This document shows positions 34,313 to 48,077 of a stretch of 64,000 nt of DNA, piece after piece. The stretch lies in assembly GCF_963678635.1 (NCBI RefSeq), contig NC_087063.1, positions 51,659,220 to 51,723,219 on the forward strand. The letters are read 5' to 3'. A program made the position numbers and the translations under genes. The DNA comes from Symsagittifera roscoffensis. Its lineage: Eukaryota; Xenacoelomorpha; Acoela; Convolutidae. Position 1 is the first letter of the stretch, and every line of letters starts with the position of its first letter. Below the pieces are notes generated by a model. The model was not told the origin of the DNA, made no database searches, and saw nothing but the letters and a program-made list of their open reading frames with translations.

Positions 34313-34984
34313 ATAAAACACCACTCGCATAAAAAAGACCTTTTTCCATTAATTGAAAAAGAAAATTTAACCGATAAAATAAATTTATCAGGAACACAAA
34401 CAAATGATTCAAAATACACAATAAATCAAGTTTTTGACCTTCATGACCCACTTGACACAATTCCCCTATCAAAACTAGAAATTGAAAATATTTTTCTCCC
34501 CTCAACAGATAAAATTACACTTGAACTCTTAAAACAATATCAAAATCTCGACCCAGTAATTAGACAATTAAAATCATGGCACAAATACAAAACTAAGCCC
34601 GTAAAAGCAGATGCCACAATTTTAGGAAATAAAACACTCCTCCGATATTTCCGAAAATTTAATAACACAGTAATTAATGAAAATACAGATCTTTTAGAAT
34701 ATCAATTAAATGATTCTAAAGTTCCCTGTCTTCCTTTAAGTATGGTATTAATAGCTTTTAACATCTCACATACACAAAATACTAAAGGACACTCCGGATC
34801 AGAGAAAACATACTCAAACTTTACACAAAATTTTTATTTCCCAAATGCACCAATTTGGATAAAAGTATTATGCAATGATTGTCCAGTATGTCAATTAAAC
34901 AAACCTTACCCTAATCAAAAACAAATAGCACAAAAACAAAATTTTAAAGGACAAAATTTATATTACTTACTGTTTGACCTTTAG
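34313..34984 (+). pseudogene. Integrase N-terminal fragment of element A, unit 2
   Basis: It repeats 6495-7166 with the HHCC finger at 34769-34882. Near 34643 it reads LLRYFRKFNN in frame, where unit 1 carries a microindel, so unit 2 is closer to the ancestral state here. Confidence 0.82.
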
Positions 34985-35048
34985 GGATTCTCTGTAGGAC
35001 CAGAAGTGTTGTCCAGTTTATGCGAAAACTTGTTTAATCAGAACGATT

Positions 35049-35153
35049 AACAAGACCGATAAGCTTGTCTCAATTCAATTTAGGACGAGTTTGTAGTGCA
35101 TGATAATTCGCCACGCGTAAATAGTTGGCTTCTCGCTTTCAGCATTGAAGTAT
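35049..35153 (+). repeat. Diverged R1 repeat fragment, unit 2
   Basis: Copy of 7231-7335, unchanged by eye. Confidence 0.6.
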
Positions 35154-35659
35154 AACACGAGCAGTTTGGATAGGCACGCGCCAGCTTAAAAGAGTAGTGT
35201 GCGCATCCGGCGGGGGACTCGTAGATCTAACGCTGGGTTCCCCGATTGAGCGAATAATCTGTTCCTCACTTTCTTTGAAAGTCGGAACAAGAAAATGAAC
35301 TGATTCTCACTAAACTTAAGACTATTTATGCAAAAAAAGCACAACTCTCTTGAATGAAATCACGGCATTAGGACAATCAGTGTTAGAATGTTGTTTCATA
35401 TAAAAAATATCAAATCCTATTCTTTAATTCACTCCCCCTAAACCAAAAAAGACGCTATTGGCGAGAAAAATCCAAACAAATAGTTAATGTTTGAACCGTC
35501 CCAACGCAGCATCAGATATTCAAAAATGAAGGCTGCTTTTACTTCTCCTTAATCTTACAACACTGACAATCAATTTGAAAAGTCAGTTTGGTACAAAAAG
35601 TATGATAATTAACTAAATATCAACGGATAATCTTATAAAATTATCAATCCAAAAACAAC

Positions 35660-35839
35660 ACGCGCTCCCCCCTCAAAATTAGTATATATTGGCGCCGAAG
35701 GCGCCTTTAGAAATTTTTTAGGGTCCTCCACCAAATATGGATTTCTCAAAATAGTACAAAGGGGGGAAGGAGGTCGGAAGGAGGTCGAATCCCTGAGAGG
35801 AAATTCGAACCCCCCTAAATCCGCCCCTGATACTGATAC
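35660..35839. repeat. GGCGCC-centred repeat, copy 1, unit 2
   Basis: Copy of 7843-8022, with both GGCGCC blocks and the CCGCCCCTG end. Confidence 0.8.
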
Positions 35840-36054
35840 TTGATGAGGAAACTAAGAAAACTGTTAACCTTAAAGTACAGATAAACTAGGGTTCGAAGCT
35901 CCTCATGACTCCGATCACAGCCGAAAAAGATTCAAAAGACATCCATTTTAGAGCTAAACCCAAACGAGTTTGATTAGTCACGTCGAAATTGTAATACATC
36001 GTAAATCGTAAGCAGTCATTTGTTTGTTTTTAGGCAAGCTTTCATTATTGAGTA

Positions 36055-37160
36055 CCCGCATCCAAGTTTAGGCGTAAGTAATCGATTATAACGGATTATT
36101 ATGATAATTTTTTGACAATTATAATTGACTATAATTACCAAAATTAGGTGTTTACAGGATTTATAATTCAATCGTGATATTTTCCAAGAGATTACAATCT
36201 CTTTTAATCAATTATAATTGATTATAATTCTTAAAAAACCCTTAAAATCAATTATAATCGATTATAATCGAGTATAATCTCTTATTTTGCCGAAATTTTG
36301 TCAATTCAAAACTATATTCGAATTATATCTTATGGGTTATTATTTTTGGGTCAATAAGAAAATCTCTAAAAGAGAGATCTCTTGAACACTTTGGTTCAAC
36401 TGAACACAAAGTTTTACCATGAAACAAAAGTTTCATAGAGATCCTTTCATATGAGTGGAAAGGCTCCCGCGGTAAATGAAAAATAAACCTTCCGAATCAA
36501 ACATGAAACTAAATTAATTTGCTGATGTTTTGGTGTTTCGAAAAGCTTAAAATATGCATTACAAAACAACTCTGATGGGGAAGAAATGAAAAAAAAAACT
36601 TAAAAATTTGAATTATTTGGAAAACTTTAAAAAAAAAAATTCTTTTTTTTTTTCATAGAAACCAACGCCTACAAAAAGCATAAAATATAAGCAATTTAGA
36701 TGCAACTTCTAAAGCAAAATGGACAAACAAAAGGGATTATAATCAATAATAATGGATTTTTGTGCAAAACTAAAGAACTAGAAATTTGAATAAAAATAAT
36801 GGATTATAATCAATAATAAACACAATCGTGATATTTTCCAAGAGATTACAATCTCCACTCATATGAAAGGATCTCTATGAAACTTTTGTTTCATGGTAAA
36901 ACTTTGTGTTCAGTTGAACCAAAGTGTTCAAGAGATCTCTCTTTTAGAGATTTTCTTATTGACCCAAAAATAATAACCCATAAGATATAATTCGAATATA
37001 GTTTTGAATTGACAAAGTTTCGGCAAAGTACAATTTGAATTTAAGAAGATAGACTATAATCGATTAATTAATTGATTATAATCGATTGTTTCTCAATTTT
37101 AGTAAGACTGGTACTAAAATCGTAATATAATTGATTATTATGCTTGAAACTGGATGCGGG
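36055..37160. mobile_element. Foldback/TIR element with TA flanks, unit 2
   Basis: Copy of 8238-9343, flanked by TA at 36053-36054 and 37161-37162. One substitution (36501) was noted. The inner inverted arms are about 36289-36462 and 36848-37022. Confidence 0.85.
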
Positions 37161-37423
37161 TAATATCTTTGAAAAAATTCAGAGAAATTCTGTTTTCATT
37201 TATAGTTGAGTTATACAACAAAAAACAATAAAAGTGATTCAATATATATAATTTTATACAAAAAATTTTGCCAACATTTTAATCAGCTTGAATCTTATTT
37301 GATATGCCTGAGCAAGTTGCTTGAATTTTGTTGGCTACCGTTTTTTCAAGTTGTAGAAATGTTTTGTTCCGTTAAGTGGAAGAAACACGAAGTGGTCAAA
37401 CTTTCACTAAAAACTCGTAATTA

Positions 37424-37510
37424 GTGCCGAAGGCAGAAGAATTAATTGCAGAAAATTATAAGAGGAGTTTTCTTCATTGGACAGAAAAGCATACTCCTTG
37501 GTTAGAACAT
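37424..37510 (+). other. Possible exon relic, unit 2
   Basis: Copy of 9607-9693 with the same AG and GTAAGAATG borders. Not recognised. Confidence 0.25.
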
Positions 37511-37977
37511 GTAAGAATGAGTAGGACTTATTTGATTTTTTTTCTATCCAATTTTGTTTTTTATATTTAAAAATATGAGGAGAGCCAGCCTAAACTATTT
37601 GCTTGCAATGTTTGAATTGTTTCTTATTTTCTGATGAATTCGACCACAACCAAAAGTTTCACTTGTCTCCAAATAATAATGTTCCAAGCAATTTTCAAGT
37701 AAAATACTTGCTCTGAAGCAACCTCGAAATTTCAGCTCTGAAGCAAACTTGAGTTTTGCCATCATTGATAGGAAATTTTAGGAGCTAAGATATCGTCGAT
37801 ATAGCTCGGCTATGCCATCATTGGTACGCAATTTCTTCTGTATCTAGTCGTTTGCTGGATGTTAACCCGAGTATTAGATTTTTTTTGGCTTTTGCACCTT
37901 CAAATATTTTTAGTCAAGAACTACGCAATTTTAAGCATAATTTCGTTACACATCATTGTTAATAGATAAATTTGTAG

Positions 37978-38208
37978 ATCCATCTCGGTGTCCTCCTGGC
38001 ATGCTTGATTGAAAATGCTGCGCCAAATGTTTGTTACGGGGTTGTTGGCTACCCTTCGCCTTATACGATGGATTTGGTCACTGCTCAGAAAAAGTGCTCG
38101 ATTGACAAAGAACTCGGTGTGAAAGCTCACTTCATCACACCTGCCGATTTAGTTCAACTGACAGCCATTATGCAGTTTGTTTCAACTGAACCGGAATATG
38201 CAAACTGA
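37978..38208 (+). other. Unrecognised open segment, unit 2
   Basis: Copy of 10161-10391, with the same 77-codon frame and the same stop in the minisatellite. No difference was seen. Confidence 0.3.
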
Positions 38209-38277
38209 ACCGGAATATGCAAACTGAACCGGAATATGCAAACTGAACCGGAATATGCAAACTCAACTGAACCGGTA
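38184..38277. repeat. 19-bp minisatellite, unit 2
   Basis: Four perfect units plus a partial, the same copy number as at 10367-10460. Confidence 0.95.
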
Positions 38278-39106
38278 AACGCAAAAAAGCTAAAAAACAG
38301 ATCGGTTTTTAAGCAAATTGACAACCCACAGGTTTTTGATGTCTTTGTTGTTTTCAGTTTTTATAAGTTTCATTGATAAAGAATATATTTTATTTGGTGA
38401 ATGAATAAATTGGTGCAGATTGCTCGCAGCATTTTAAACTTTTTTTTATTTCGAAAACGTTTCCATTATGACAGGTTCAAAAACCTGATATCTTATCTCG
38501 CAAATGCCAGTATATACTAGATCTTTTGAGACTGGGAGATATAAGAGTACGATTCAGATCGGTATTAGACTACGAATTTGCACGAATCTATCCAGCCGAA
38601 AATAAGATAGCGTGACGAACAGACGGTGTATCTTATCTGAAATTACTCTATGAGTGAGCCACCCCGGATTTACACTCAGCTTTTAAACTCAGCGCTTCCA
38701 GAAGACTATAATTACCCTATTTTGGCAATATGTTCTTAGTCACGGGTAAAGTTTTGAAAAAACAAGCCAAAAAACGTGATTTTAGGCTCGCTGTGGTTGT
38801 GATAACTTAAAGGACTGAGATAACTAGCCAAGACTTAATTCATCTTGATATATAAATAAATAAGTACTTTAACAAATCATTTCATGACAATAAATTTTGT
38901 CTACTTAAATCTTTCATAAGTCGACTAGAGAGTGAGTGAATAAGCTTGCATAGAATTGAACCGATGTTTGACAGGTCGATAGCGACCTTGATAACCAACA
39001 ATAGATTAACGACTAATATAAGAATGACGTCTTAAGTAACAATGAATAATACTGCACTACGCATTAAATATTTTGAAAAATTATGGCGAAAAAATTGTGA
39101 GGTTTT

Positions 39107-39274
39107 TGGCGCGCCCGTAACCGCTCAAAATTAGTATATATTGGCGCCAAAGACTCTTTTAGAAAAGTTGAAGGGTTGGTCGGCCGAAAATGGATTTCAT
39201 AAATAATACCGAAGGGTAAACTCTTTGGTTGGAAGGCGTCGAATCCTTGCCCCCACCCCCCCATAATTACACCC
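39107..39274. repeat. GGCGCC-centred repeat, copy 2, unit 2
   Basis: Copy of 11290-11457. Confidence 0.75.
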
Positions 39275-39332
39275 TGTGAGTACCGTATTTTCCTCCCTTG
39301 TTTCGAAGTTTTATTGTCATACGTAGATCACA

Positions 39333-39512
39333 ATGCCGATCGAATTATGGAGAAATGAAAATCAACCTGGTAACATACTGGACAAACGTGATGAGATGTG
39401 TGCCGCTCAGAAGCGTCTCCGAGGCATGCCGGCGTTTTTTGGAATAGATGATTATCCAAGTACTTGCTGGCTATCAGCTACATTACCCCATTTGCGGATT
39501 TTTTTAAAATAA
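39333..39512 (+). other. Unrecognised 59-codon ORF, unit 2
   Basis: Copy of 11516-11695, unchanged by eye. Confidence 0.25.
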
Positions 39513-39859
39513 GTTTTGAGTCTTGAAACAATAATACATTGACAAAGTGGTCTCGGATATGTCGATGCACTCCCTGATTCTATATTCATAAAAATACACG
39601 CAATTGAATTACGTTTGTTTTTCAAATCGAAAGCTGCAAAGCAAAATTTGACTTACCTTACATTTTGTCAACGCAAAGCAAAGTACGCTTATCATACATT
39701 TTACAAGAAGAGAAAGGCTTGTAATGCAATTCCGTACATGGTGCAAGCTTTGTGCTGCTGTAAACTCGTAAGAAAAAATTTAACTGTTATAAAGATAGAT
39801 GTTCAAAATTGAAGTGAGGCATGCTATTTGGTCTACTTGAAACTTTGTTACATGCGAAA

Positions 39860-40032
39860 CAGGGTCGGATCTAGGATTTTCTCGAGGGGGGGCGGATTTC
39901 CAAAAAATTTTGAAAATTTTGTCGACCATTTTTTTAGGTAGACCTAATTGATTTTCTGAGCTCTCCTAAATCACTACTAAATTTTTTGAAAATCTGCCCC
40001 CCCTCCCCGAGAAAATCGTAGATCCGCTCCTG
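39860..40032. mobile_element. MITE-like inverted-repeat element, unit 2
   Basis: Copy of 12043-12216 with one G fewer in the G run. Confidence 0.8.
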
Positions 40033-40090
40033 ATAAAGACCCCATTTTGACCAAATTTTCTGCGCTGCAGGCAAAACTTTTTTCTTAACG

Positions 40091-40266
40091 GTTTTTTCTT
40101 AACTCCCCTCTCAAATTTAGTTTATATTGGCGCAAAGGCGCCTTTAGAAAACTTTTGGGTCCGTCACCAAAAATCGATTTCTCAAAAAGTACAAAAAGGT
40201 CGGCAGGGAGTTAATTTCCTGAGGGGAAAAGCGTCCGCTCCCCCCCCCCCCCAAATCCGCCACAGA
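40091..40266. repeat. GGCGCC-centred repeat, copy 3, unit 2
   Basis: Copy of 12275-12449, with a C run one base longer. Confidence 0.78.
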
Positions 40267-40352
40267 TGTGAAATATATATCACTTTGTATTTTTCCAAAA
40301 AAAAATCCATTTTATGTTTGAAACGTTTCACTTTTTTTGATGGAAAAATAAT

Positions 40353-41157
40353 TCAAAGACCTCAAAAGGCAGTCGGAATATTCAGGAATTCGGCTTTTTA
40401 CGAGCAATTTTGCTGTTCCAACTTTTCTTATGATAATAACGAAATATTTGAGCTCGGGGTGGTTTTTTTCTTCATGAAAATTTCGACTTTTTAACAAGTC
40501 CTTTTTGGCGGAATTTTTTTATATCATTCGAAAGATACTTTTGTCTTGAGCAAAAATTTGAAAATTTTTTTTTCATCTGTGATCATTTTTTCTAAAGTGA
40601 TGGGGGTTTAAAGATTGCTACTTTGACCAATTTGGGACAATTAACGCGCGAATATTTTTTGCGCTTTTAACAGGCAAGCGAGATTTAATCCGTCTTAGAA
40701 ATCGCTCCAAATTTGTTCAAGGAAGCTTATATGCCATAATTGATCTGTCAATAGGAGCAAAACCTATCACTTTGGACTTAATATAATGTGTGAGTGGAGG
40801 TTTTCACAAAAATCTCAGTTTTTTAAAAAAATCAATTTGATTTTGTTTTATTACATTTAAATTTTTCATGTTATTAGTGCTCCATAGACCTTAAAAGGCA
40901 GTTGGAACATTCAGGGCGTCGCCTTGATACGAGCAGTCTTGTTTGCATTAATTGATTTGTTACTAGGATACTAGGAGCGATATCTATTATACTTTATATA
41001 GCGTGCGGGGAAATGGTTTTCACAAAAAAATCTCAGTTTTTAAATAAATTTTTTTATTTTTCTTAATATAACTAATTTTTTCCATATTATTTCTTCTCCA
41101 TAGACCTGAAAAGGCAGTCGGAATACTCAGGGCTTCTCCCTGATACGAGCAGTCTTG
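40353..41157. repeat. Degenerate tandem repeat, unit 2
   Basis: Copy of 12536-13340. The GGCAG phrases are at about 40369, 40898 and 41114. Confidence 0.75.
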
Positions 41158-42607
41158 TTTTAGGTGTAATCAGTTCTCGGTATCTGAAACAAATTGGCTA
41201 TCATTAGTTCAGAAAATCACAAACAAAGATTGAGGTGGAAAAAATAAATTTCGAATTCACCTGCAAATTGATTGACAAAACAATATACATTCTCCTTTCA
41301 AATCACAAAACCTCAATTTCTCGGTAAAATTTCATTAAAAATACAGAACTAAAACTATTTGGAGCTAGTTTCCATTAGGTTTTTTCTAAGTAGGTTCTCC
41401 TTGACTAAGTTGTTAAACGACAGATTAAACATTTGATAACTCTAAGTAGATTGTTAAACTAATTAAATAGATTTTTTTCAACCGTGCCGAGTCTGTTTTC
41501 CCAGAAAAGTTGAAACAAGGAACAAAATTACACTGAAAAAAAAAAACTAAATATTACGAAAAAAAAATGAACACATCATCCAGACACCGCTATAGAACAT
41601 TATACAACACCGCTAAACCTCAAACGGAAAACTTTAGAAAAATGAGGTAACCTCGAAATCAGGGCCATATAGGGAAAATGCTCGATCAGAACTACACAGA
41701 AATTAGGAATTTTATAAACTTTGAGCATCATTACAAAAAATTATAATTTTAAAAAAAGTTTCTCAATTGGAACATTTGTAAAATTTCCGCAGTTTTAACA
41801 TCACAGATCTCAAAACAAGAGAAAAAAATCAATGAAAGACAGTCACTTATAGAAATAACAATTAGAAGCTATTTCGAACAGGGCTATTGCTTTGGTACGA
41901 GTTGCGTTTTCTGATACAAGCGAAACAGACCTGATAATATCATGAACCCCTGCTCCTAAAAACTATGACTAGCAAATCTTCGCAAACAAACAACTCACGG
42001 TTAAAAAATGTAAGTGAAATATCAATTATAAAATTACGTTAAAACGATGGTAAAAGCCCCAAAACTCACGATATCAGAAACATAGAACACCAGGAAAAAA
42101 ACAATATTTGAGTGAAATCTAGAAGCAAAATAACCTTTTTAAAAAAGAAATGATGACTGAAAAGAAACATTTTGCATTCAGTTATTCAAAGCATACAGTA
42201 TATTGGACATAAGCAGACTTCTGACACTCAGCAACATGAAACTTTAAAGATAGTTTTAACTTAACTGAAACTTGGTTCACCGTGAGTATTCTTGATATAC
42301 GTGTTGTTCAAAAAGATGTGATAAGCCCCCAATTAGGACAAAATCAAAAAATTGGGCCTCAATAAATTTTTGGTTCAAATGAAAGTGGTTCTTAAAATTA
42401 CTGAAAGACCCTCACTTCAAATATACTTCGCAATTGTTGTGATTGTTTTCTTTTTTTTAAAAAAAAATCTGACTACCTCAACAGGTCGTTTATGTTATGG
42501 CCTTGACTACCGCTAGCAACCTCCTCCGGAGTGAGCAATTTCAGTTTTATTGCTGATTAGTTAGAGTTAACACACATTTTAATTGAGTTCTGTTCTTTAC
42601 TTTCTTA

Positions 42608-44802
42608 TTCACTTTAACAGCCAAAGAGAACTTCGATACAGAAAATCTACTAAATTCTTAGCAAAATCTGAAATCTGAAACCCTACAATTGGAAGAGAAT
42701 CAGCAAAACGAACCGACAACGGCCAAAGCCGAACGGATAGCAAAAACCTTGAAGAAAAGAGAAGATGTGACAAACCAGAAGGCATCAGACTCAAACTAGA
42801 AACCAAGACCATAAACCGAATGCGCATGGAAGAAGAGGGCAAGAAGATTTGCCCAATACTTAATTTGGCACTAGGAAACGCATTTTTGCACAAAAATTCT
42901 CAAAAGTCAAAATCATACAGATAAATTTTGCCGAATTTTCGGTTTTCGTAAATCAAGTTATCATCAAAAAAGCAAACGTAACTTTCGAAGAACGCCACAA
43001 GCTACTTGATAGACGCCTGAGAGATAGAGAGCTCAGAACACTTCTGGGGAGTGCTAGCTGAGAGGGCTAAGAAATGCGATATCCCCACAACTGAGAATAT
43101 GAATGGGTTCGCGACATCTTTTTTAACAATATGAAGAACTACGAAATCCAAATAAAACTAATATCAGAAACCTGACCAAAGGTTTAAGCTCTAAATGTTG
43201 GTTTAATATACGACAAAGAAACCTCAAATCATTTGAAGTTGACAAGCTATTTTAATCCTTCTTATCCTGTACTTAATATTTGTGTAAATAACAAACAAAG
43301 TTTTAACGAACGAGAACCAGCAATCGTTGTATAAAGAGGAAACTCACGTATAAAACATGGCAGAAACTTCATAGAGGGCCACCTCGCTTTATGCGCTGCA
43401 AAATAGGCTCTTTGTACATCTTGCATTTTCAAAGGTAATTTCACAAAAAATCGTGACTCTAGAAGAAAAAACGTAAATATTGTAAATCATCACAAAATTG
43501 TAAAGAATGAATTTATATATCCGTCGGATCAGCCTGTTGTAAAAACCATGTACATAAAGAATGATTCGGTGTTTGAATGCATGGCGCTAATCAATACAAA
43601 GCAACAACGACAGCTTTTAAGTAATCAAAGGGACAATTACATTAGAGCACGAAGGTAAACAACTAGAAAAAACTACTCAATATCTGTTTAAGAGAAAAAT
43701 TTTCAAGACCAAAAAAAAACATTCAAGACGATTCAGCAAAGACCGATGAGTTTCCTAAAAAAGGAATAATGTTCAAGAACCTAAGCTACGGGACCCGTAC
43801 CTAAAAGTTAACCAAGTCGACCAAGCGACAAAGGAACAAAGTTGTGACTTTACGGACCATCCGATAAAGATAGTGGATCAAGTCATAGTACCAATCAGAT
43901 CCAACGGATCGTCATACGAGAAAAAGCATTCTTTATCATTGAGGTACATGATCGATTTATCCTTGGTTACAGCAATCTACCCCACGCCTTTTATCCACTT
44001 CAAGATTACCACCGAAAGTAAGTCAGTTGTAAAGTCCATCGGATTAAGAAATAAAACGGAACAAATTTTCAATTTTTTTTTTACATTTTTCAACAGAATT
44101 GGAAAAATAGATAATCAATTGAAGGTTACACATTTTCATGACTCCTTCAACCGATTCAATTAAAAGAAAGAAGGGTACCTTTACCTCTACTCCCTGCGAG
44201 AAATTAAGAAAATTACAGACTCATTTCCAAATGACATATCAAAAAGCTTGAAAGTTGTGACGAAGATATATTGATCAGTCCAATTGTGCTCACTTGTACC
44301 AACGAGGTAAGCCAAAAAAACGTAAGATTCAAATTTTCCTGAAAGAGAAGTCTTCGAAAATAATTACAACATGCCAAAACCCATGAAACAGTAGAAAACG
44401 TGGCATCGCAGCTTTCCGAAAAACCCGTCAAATAAGTTTGGTTCACTAATTTAGATCTCAAAAACCTTTAGAGCCAATTAAGTTTTGACAATTTTACGAG
44501 TAAAACAAGGCAATTTTGGCATCGTTTGAGGAAGCATAACGAGTACATACCAATTTTGAGCTGGTTTTTACGGACTAGGCGTTATGTCATGCGAGTTTCA
44601 ATGATTAATGGACTCAAGCATTGAAGTATTCCTTTTTCAATGTTTATCTAGACGATATCTTAATTTCTTCTAATGGAAGCTTCGAAGAACGTAAAACAAT
44701 AGTCATATAGATTTTATCTACCTTAGAAAAAAATTTGTTCGCTGTAAATGGCCTAAAGATTTTTTTTCTACAAAGAAATCATGTGGCTCGGTTACCTAGA
44801 AT
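42608..44802 (+). mobile_element. Gypsy-type retroelement C, unit 2
   Basis: Copy of 14791-16985. The motif A Asp is at 44454-44456 and the YLDD Asp codons are at 44651-44656. Substitutions were noted near 43437 and 44528. Confidence 0.75.
43873..44802 (+). pseudogene. RT fragment of element C, unit 2
   Basis: Copy of 16056-16985 with the same frameshift between motif A and YLDDILI. Confidence 0.78.
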
Positions 44803-47016
44803 CTTCTAATGATCTATAATTATTAATCGTCTTATCTTAGCTGTTATGTGAGTTATTTTTATAACAATTTTCTGATTAATGTCATTTGCATTTATGTGAG
44901 TAATTTCCAAATCGACCAATTGAACAGTCTCTACTACTGGGGCTTTTGGAACGGCATATATTTTTTTCGTAATTTAGTACGAGTTTCTTCTATTTGAGGG
45001 TCTCGTTGAGAATTATGATTGCTTTGTTGCAATTATGATCAATAATAGATAGAAACTGGCGACAGTGGTTTTACTGAACGTTTATTTTTACTGCTGGTTA
45101 GGTTCCGATCTTCTTTTCTTGTACTGGTTTTTATTTATTTGGTTCTGGATGTTTTGGTGGTCACTTTGATATATTTTACTGTTTTTGTCGACAATCGGCA
45201 ATCCTGTGGCCGTATGTTCGATATTAATAACACTATTTTTTGAACGAGGGTTATATTTTTGTTCATAGTCTTGGTATTTTTTATATGTTCTGTAGTTGTT
45301 TGAAGGTTTGAAACATACTGTACTTCAATTTTCCTGTTTGTTCTAGTTTCATTGTGATTTCTGTTTGTTCTAGTTTGTCGACAAACTTTCTATAACCAAT
45401 ATCTTTCTCGCAAACTGATGAATGATTTGATGTTTTTTTCATGATTGCTATTTTCGATAACTCCACTGTTGAAACCATCAGTAAATTTTTCACTCTAGGT
45501 TAATTTAGTTATTTGGTAATTTACAATTTTCTGTGTATTTCAGTTGGTTTTGTCTTTTTGAGGTTAGATTTTTGTCTTGCTTTGATTTTATTAGTTTTTC
45601 TGTGGTGTTTTTTTGTTTCTGCTGGTGATTCAATGTTTTGACGTACGGTGAAAATACAATTGTGTTCTTTCTCTGAGAGCGCACTATTTTGGATAGTAGG
45701 GTAAAAAAATTTCTTTGTTGTATAGTTTTTTTTTCCATTTGATCAAAAAGATTATACATCAGCTGTTTTGGCGGGTTCTTTTCGGACTACTTACAATTTT
45801 TTTGATATTGCTTCATGGATTGAAAAAACAGGTATTAATACAAATGTTCCAATTTTTAAGTCTGAAGCTGGTGTGAGACGAGATTTAATTTGTGACAGAT
45901 TTTTTTTGTAAAAGTTCCTTTAATATCTTATGGTAGATTTCATTATAATTTTTTCTCTGCTTAAAATCCAATCAGTATGAGTCGCAGAGTCTAATAATAA
46001 AAAAAGCAATGAAAATGGCCATCATCCGGTGAATGGTGTGGTGATTTATAACACTGAATCTTTTGATTGTTTGCAAAATCCGCGTGAGTTTTCGGATGCA
46101 ATTGCTGTAAGCATTATTGGCTTACGAGGTTTTTGGTTGAAAGTCGTTCCGTGTGATGATAAACCATAGATAGCGGAACTTAGAAATTTTGTGCAAGTGA
46201 GAATAGCTTAGTTTCTGTTGACCATTCCGTGCTTTTTTGTCATATCGAAATATAATAGATCATGATACATGAAATGTGCAGTGCATGCCTTCAACTAGCC
46301 CATTTGTCCATGGAGCAGATGAAACTCATGGTTTATGTTTGATATTGTATAAGTGACAAGAGGTAATGATTTCATTGTTTATGAAGTCAGTGCCCTTATT
46401 TGCTATAAAATTTCGGGTAATCGAAACATAAATATCCAACGTTGAGAAATGGTCGTACATGCATAAAACTCGTTACAGTGTGGTTTTGGGTTAGAAAATA
46501 CATAGTGTGTAATATGGTAGAATGTTATGTACATGTTAAGTCTACTTCGTAATGATTGTTTTGATATTCAAGGTAAATTCAAAATTGTTCTCAACTGTTT
46601 TTTAATTTTGTATCTGAATCATTTTTCACTGCTTATTTTTATTCTAATCCTGTTGACGGTTCACAATTTGCAGTAAATTTAATACTTTTCGGAAATTCAA
46701 ACGTAATTTTTTGTGTTAATAATTCTAGTGGTGCATCTATATTTAGTGTGTCTGAAGGAGCAAAGTTTTTTCCTGCTGGCCAAACTATATGAAGACAGGG
46801 AATTTCATTTAGGTTAATTTAAGTCTATAAACTCAATGATTTGTGGTAAAATTTGGTGTAATAAGAAATATCAATGAAATATGGTCTGTATATAAGAATG
46901 TTGAAAATTTCGATCCAATGATTAAGAACTCAAAATTTGTAAGTGTGTATATGATAGCTGTGCTTTTTCTCAATAATGTAAAGAGTCTTAATTCTGTTTG
47001 AGTGGAAAATCATGAA

Positions 47017-48077
47017 TTTACGAATATGAATTTCATTTTATTTGTTCCTTGCTGTGACTGTTGAAGTGCCACCCCTATTTTAAAGGTTGGATTGCGTCAC
47101 ACTTGGCATATAATAGTTGACTGGGTTTGAAAATGTCTGATATTTTCTTTCTAAAAAATTCTAATTTCATCAAATGTTTAAATGTCCATTTAAAACTGTT
47201 TTGTTGGCGTAAGATATTGTAAAAATTATTTATTTGTATAAATTTTAACTTCAAAAAATTTAACGTTCCCACAATATCTTGAATTTTTTTCATTCGATAG
47301 TGGTTGTGTTTTTAAAATTGTTTTCATTCTAGATTTTGAAGGTGTATTTGTTTGTCCTTCTATTAAGTGTCCCTAAATTTTTTGCTCGTGTTAGGAAAAG
47401 TTTTGCATATCTGGGGCTGCTTTTATATTTCTGTTTTCGCCAGTGATTGAATGAAACATTGTATAGGTATAACTTAAAATAGTGGTCTTTTGCTTCCTTT
47501 GCTTCAAAATAGTGGTCCAGACAACATTATCATAAATGACCAGAGAGCTGCTGGTCCAATGGATATTCCATAAAACAATTTGTGAACTCGTTTTGTTGTT
47601 TTCTAATGACAATTTGTTTTGATTGTCGTGAGTTCCCATCTAAAAGCAATGGTTATAAGAATTTTTTATGTCGGCACTGGTATAACACTGTCCATTAATC
47701 ATGGTGAGATTAACTTAGATCGTTTCATTTGGCCAATTGCATTTGGTTCATCAATGAGTGAAATTAAGTGTTGAGTGTCGATTATAACCAATAACGATTC
47801 TGTTTTTCACTTTCTGTTTTTTAATGATTCTGTTTTTCATGATAACTGAGTTCATCAATGTAATGTCTTTTGTTTGTTGTTCTTTTTTTACTGTTGAAGT
47901 TATTTCCTTTTACTTAAATAATATCTAGAAATCTACGTACTTTCTCTTGTAAATGTATCGGTTGCGCTTTGGTTCATAAGAATTGTGTCTGGTTTTACTG
48001 GATGATAAACGGAGGAAGAATTTTTAAAATCAAATTTTTAAGTGGAAATTACAATGAAATATTTTAAAAATAATTTT
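47017..48077 (-). pseudogene. RT of copy B2, unit 2
   Basis: Copy of 19200-20260, again retaining the YGISIGPAA segment (about 47539-47582) that element A lacks. Confidence 0.78.
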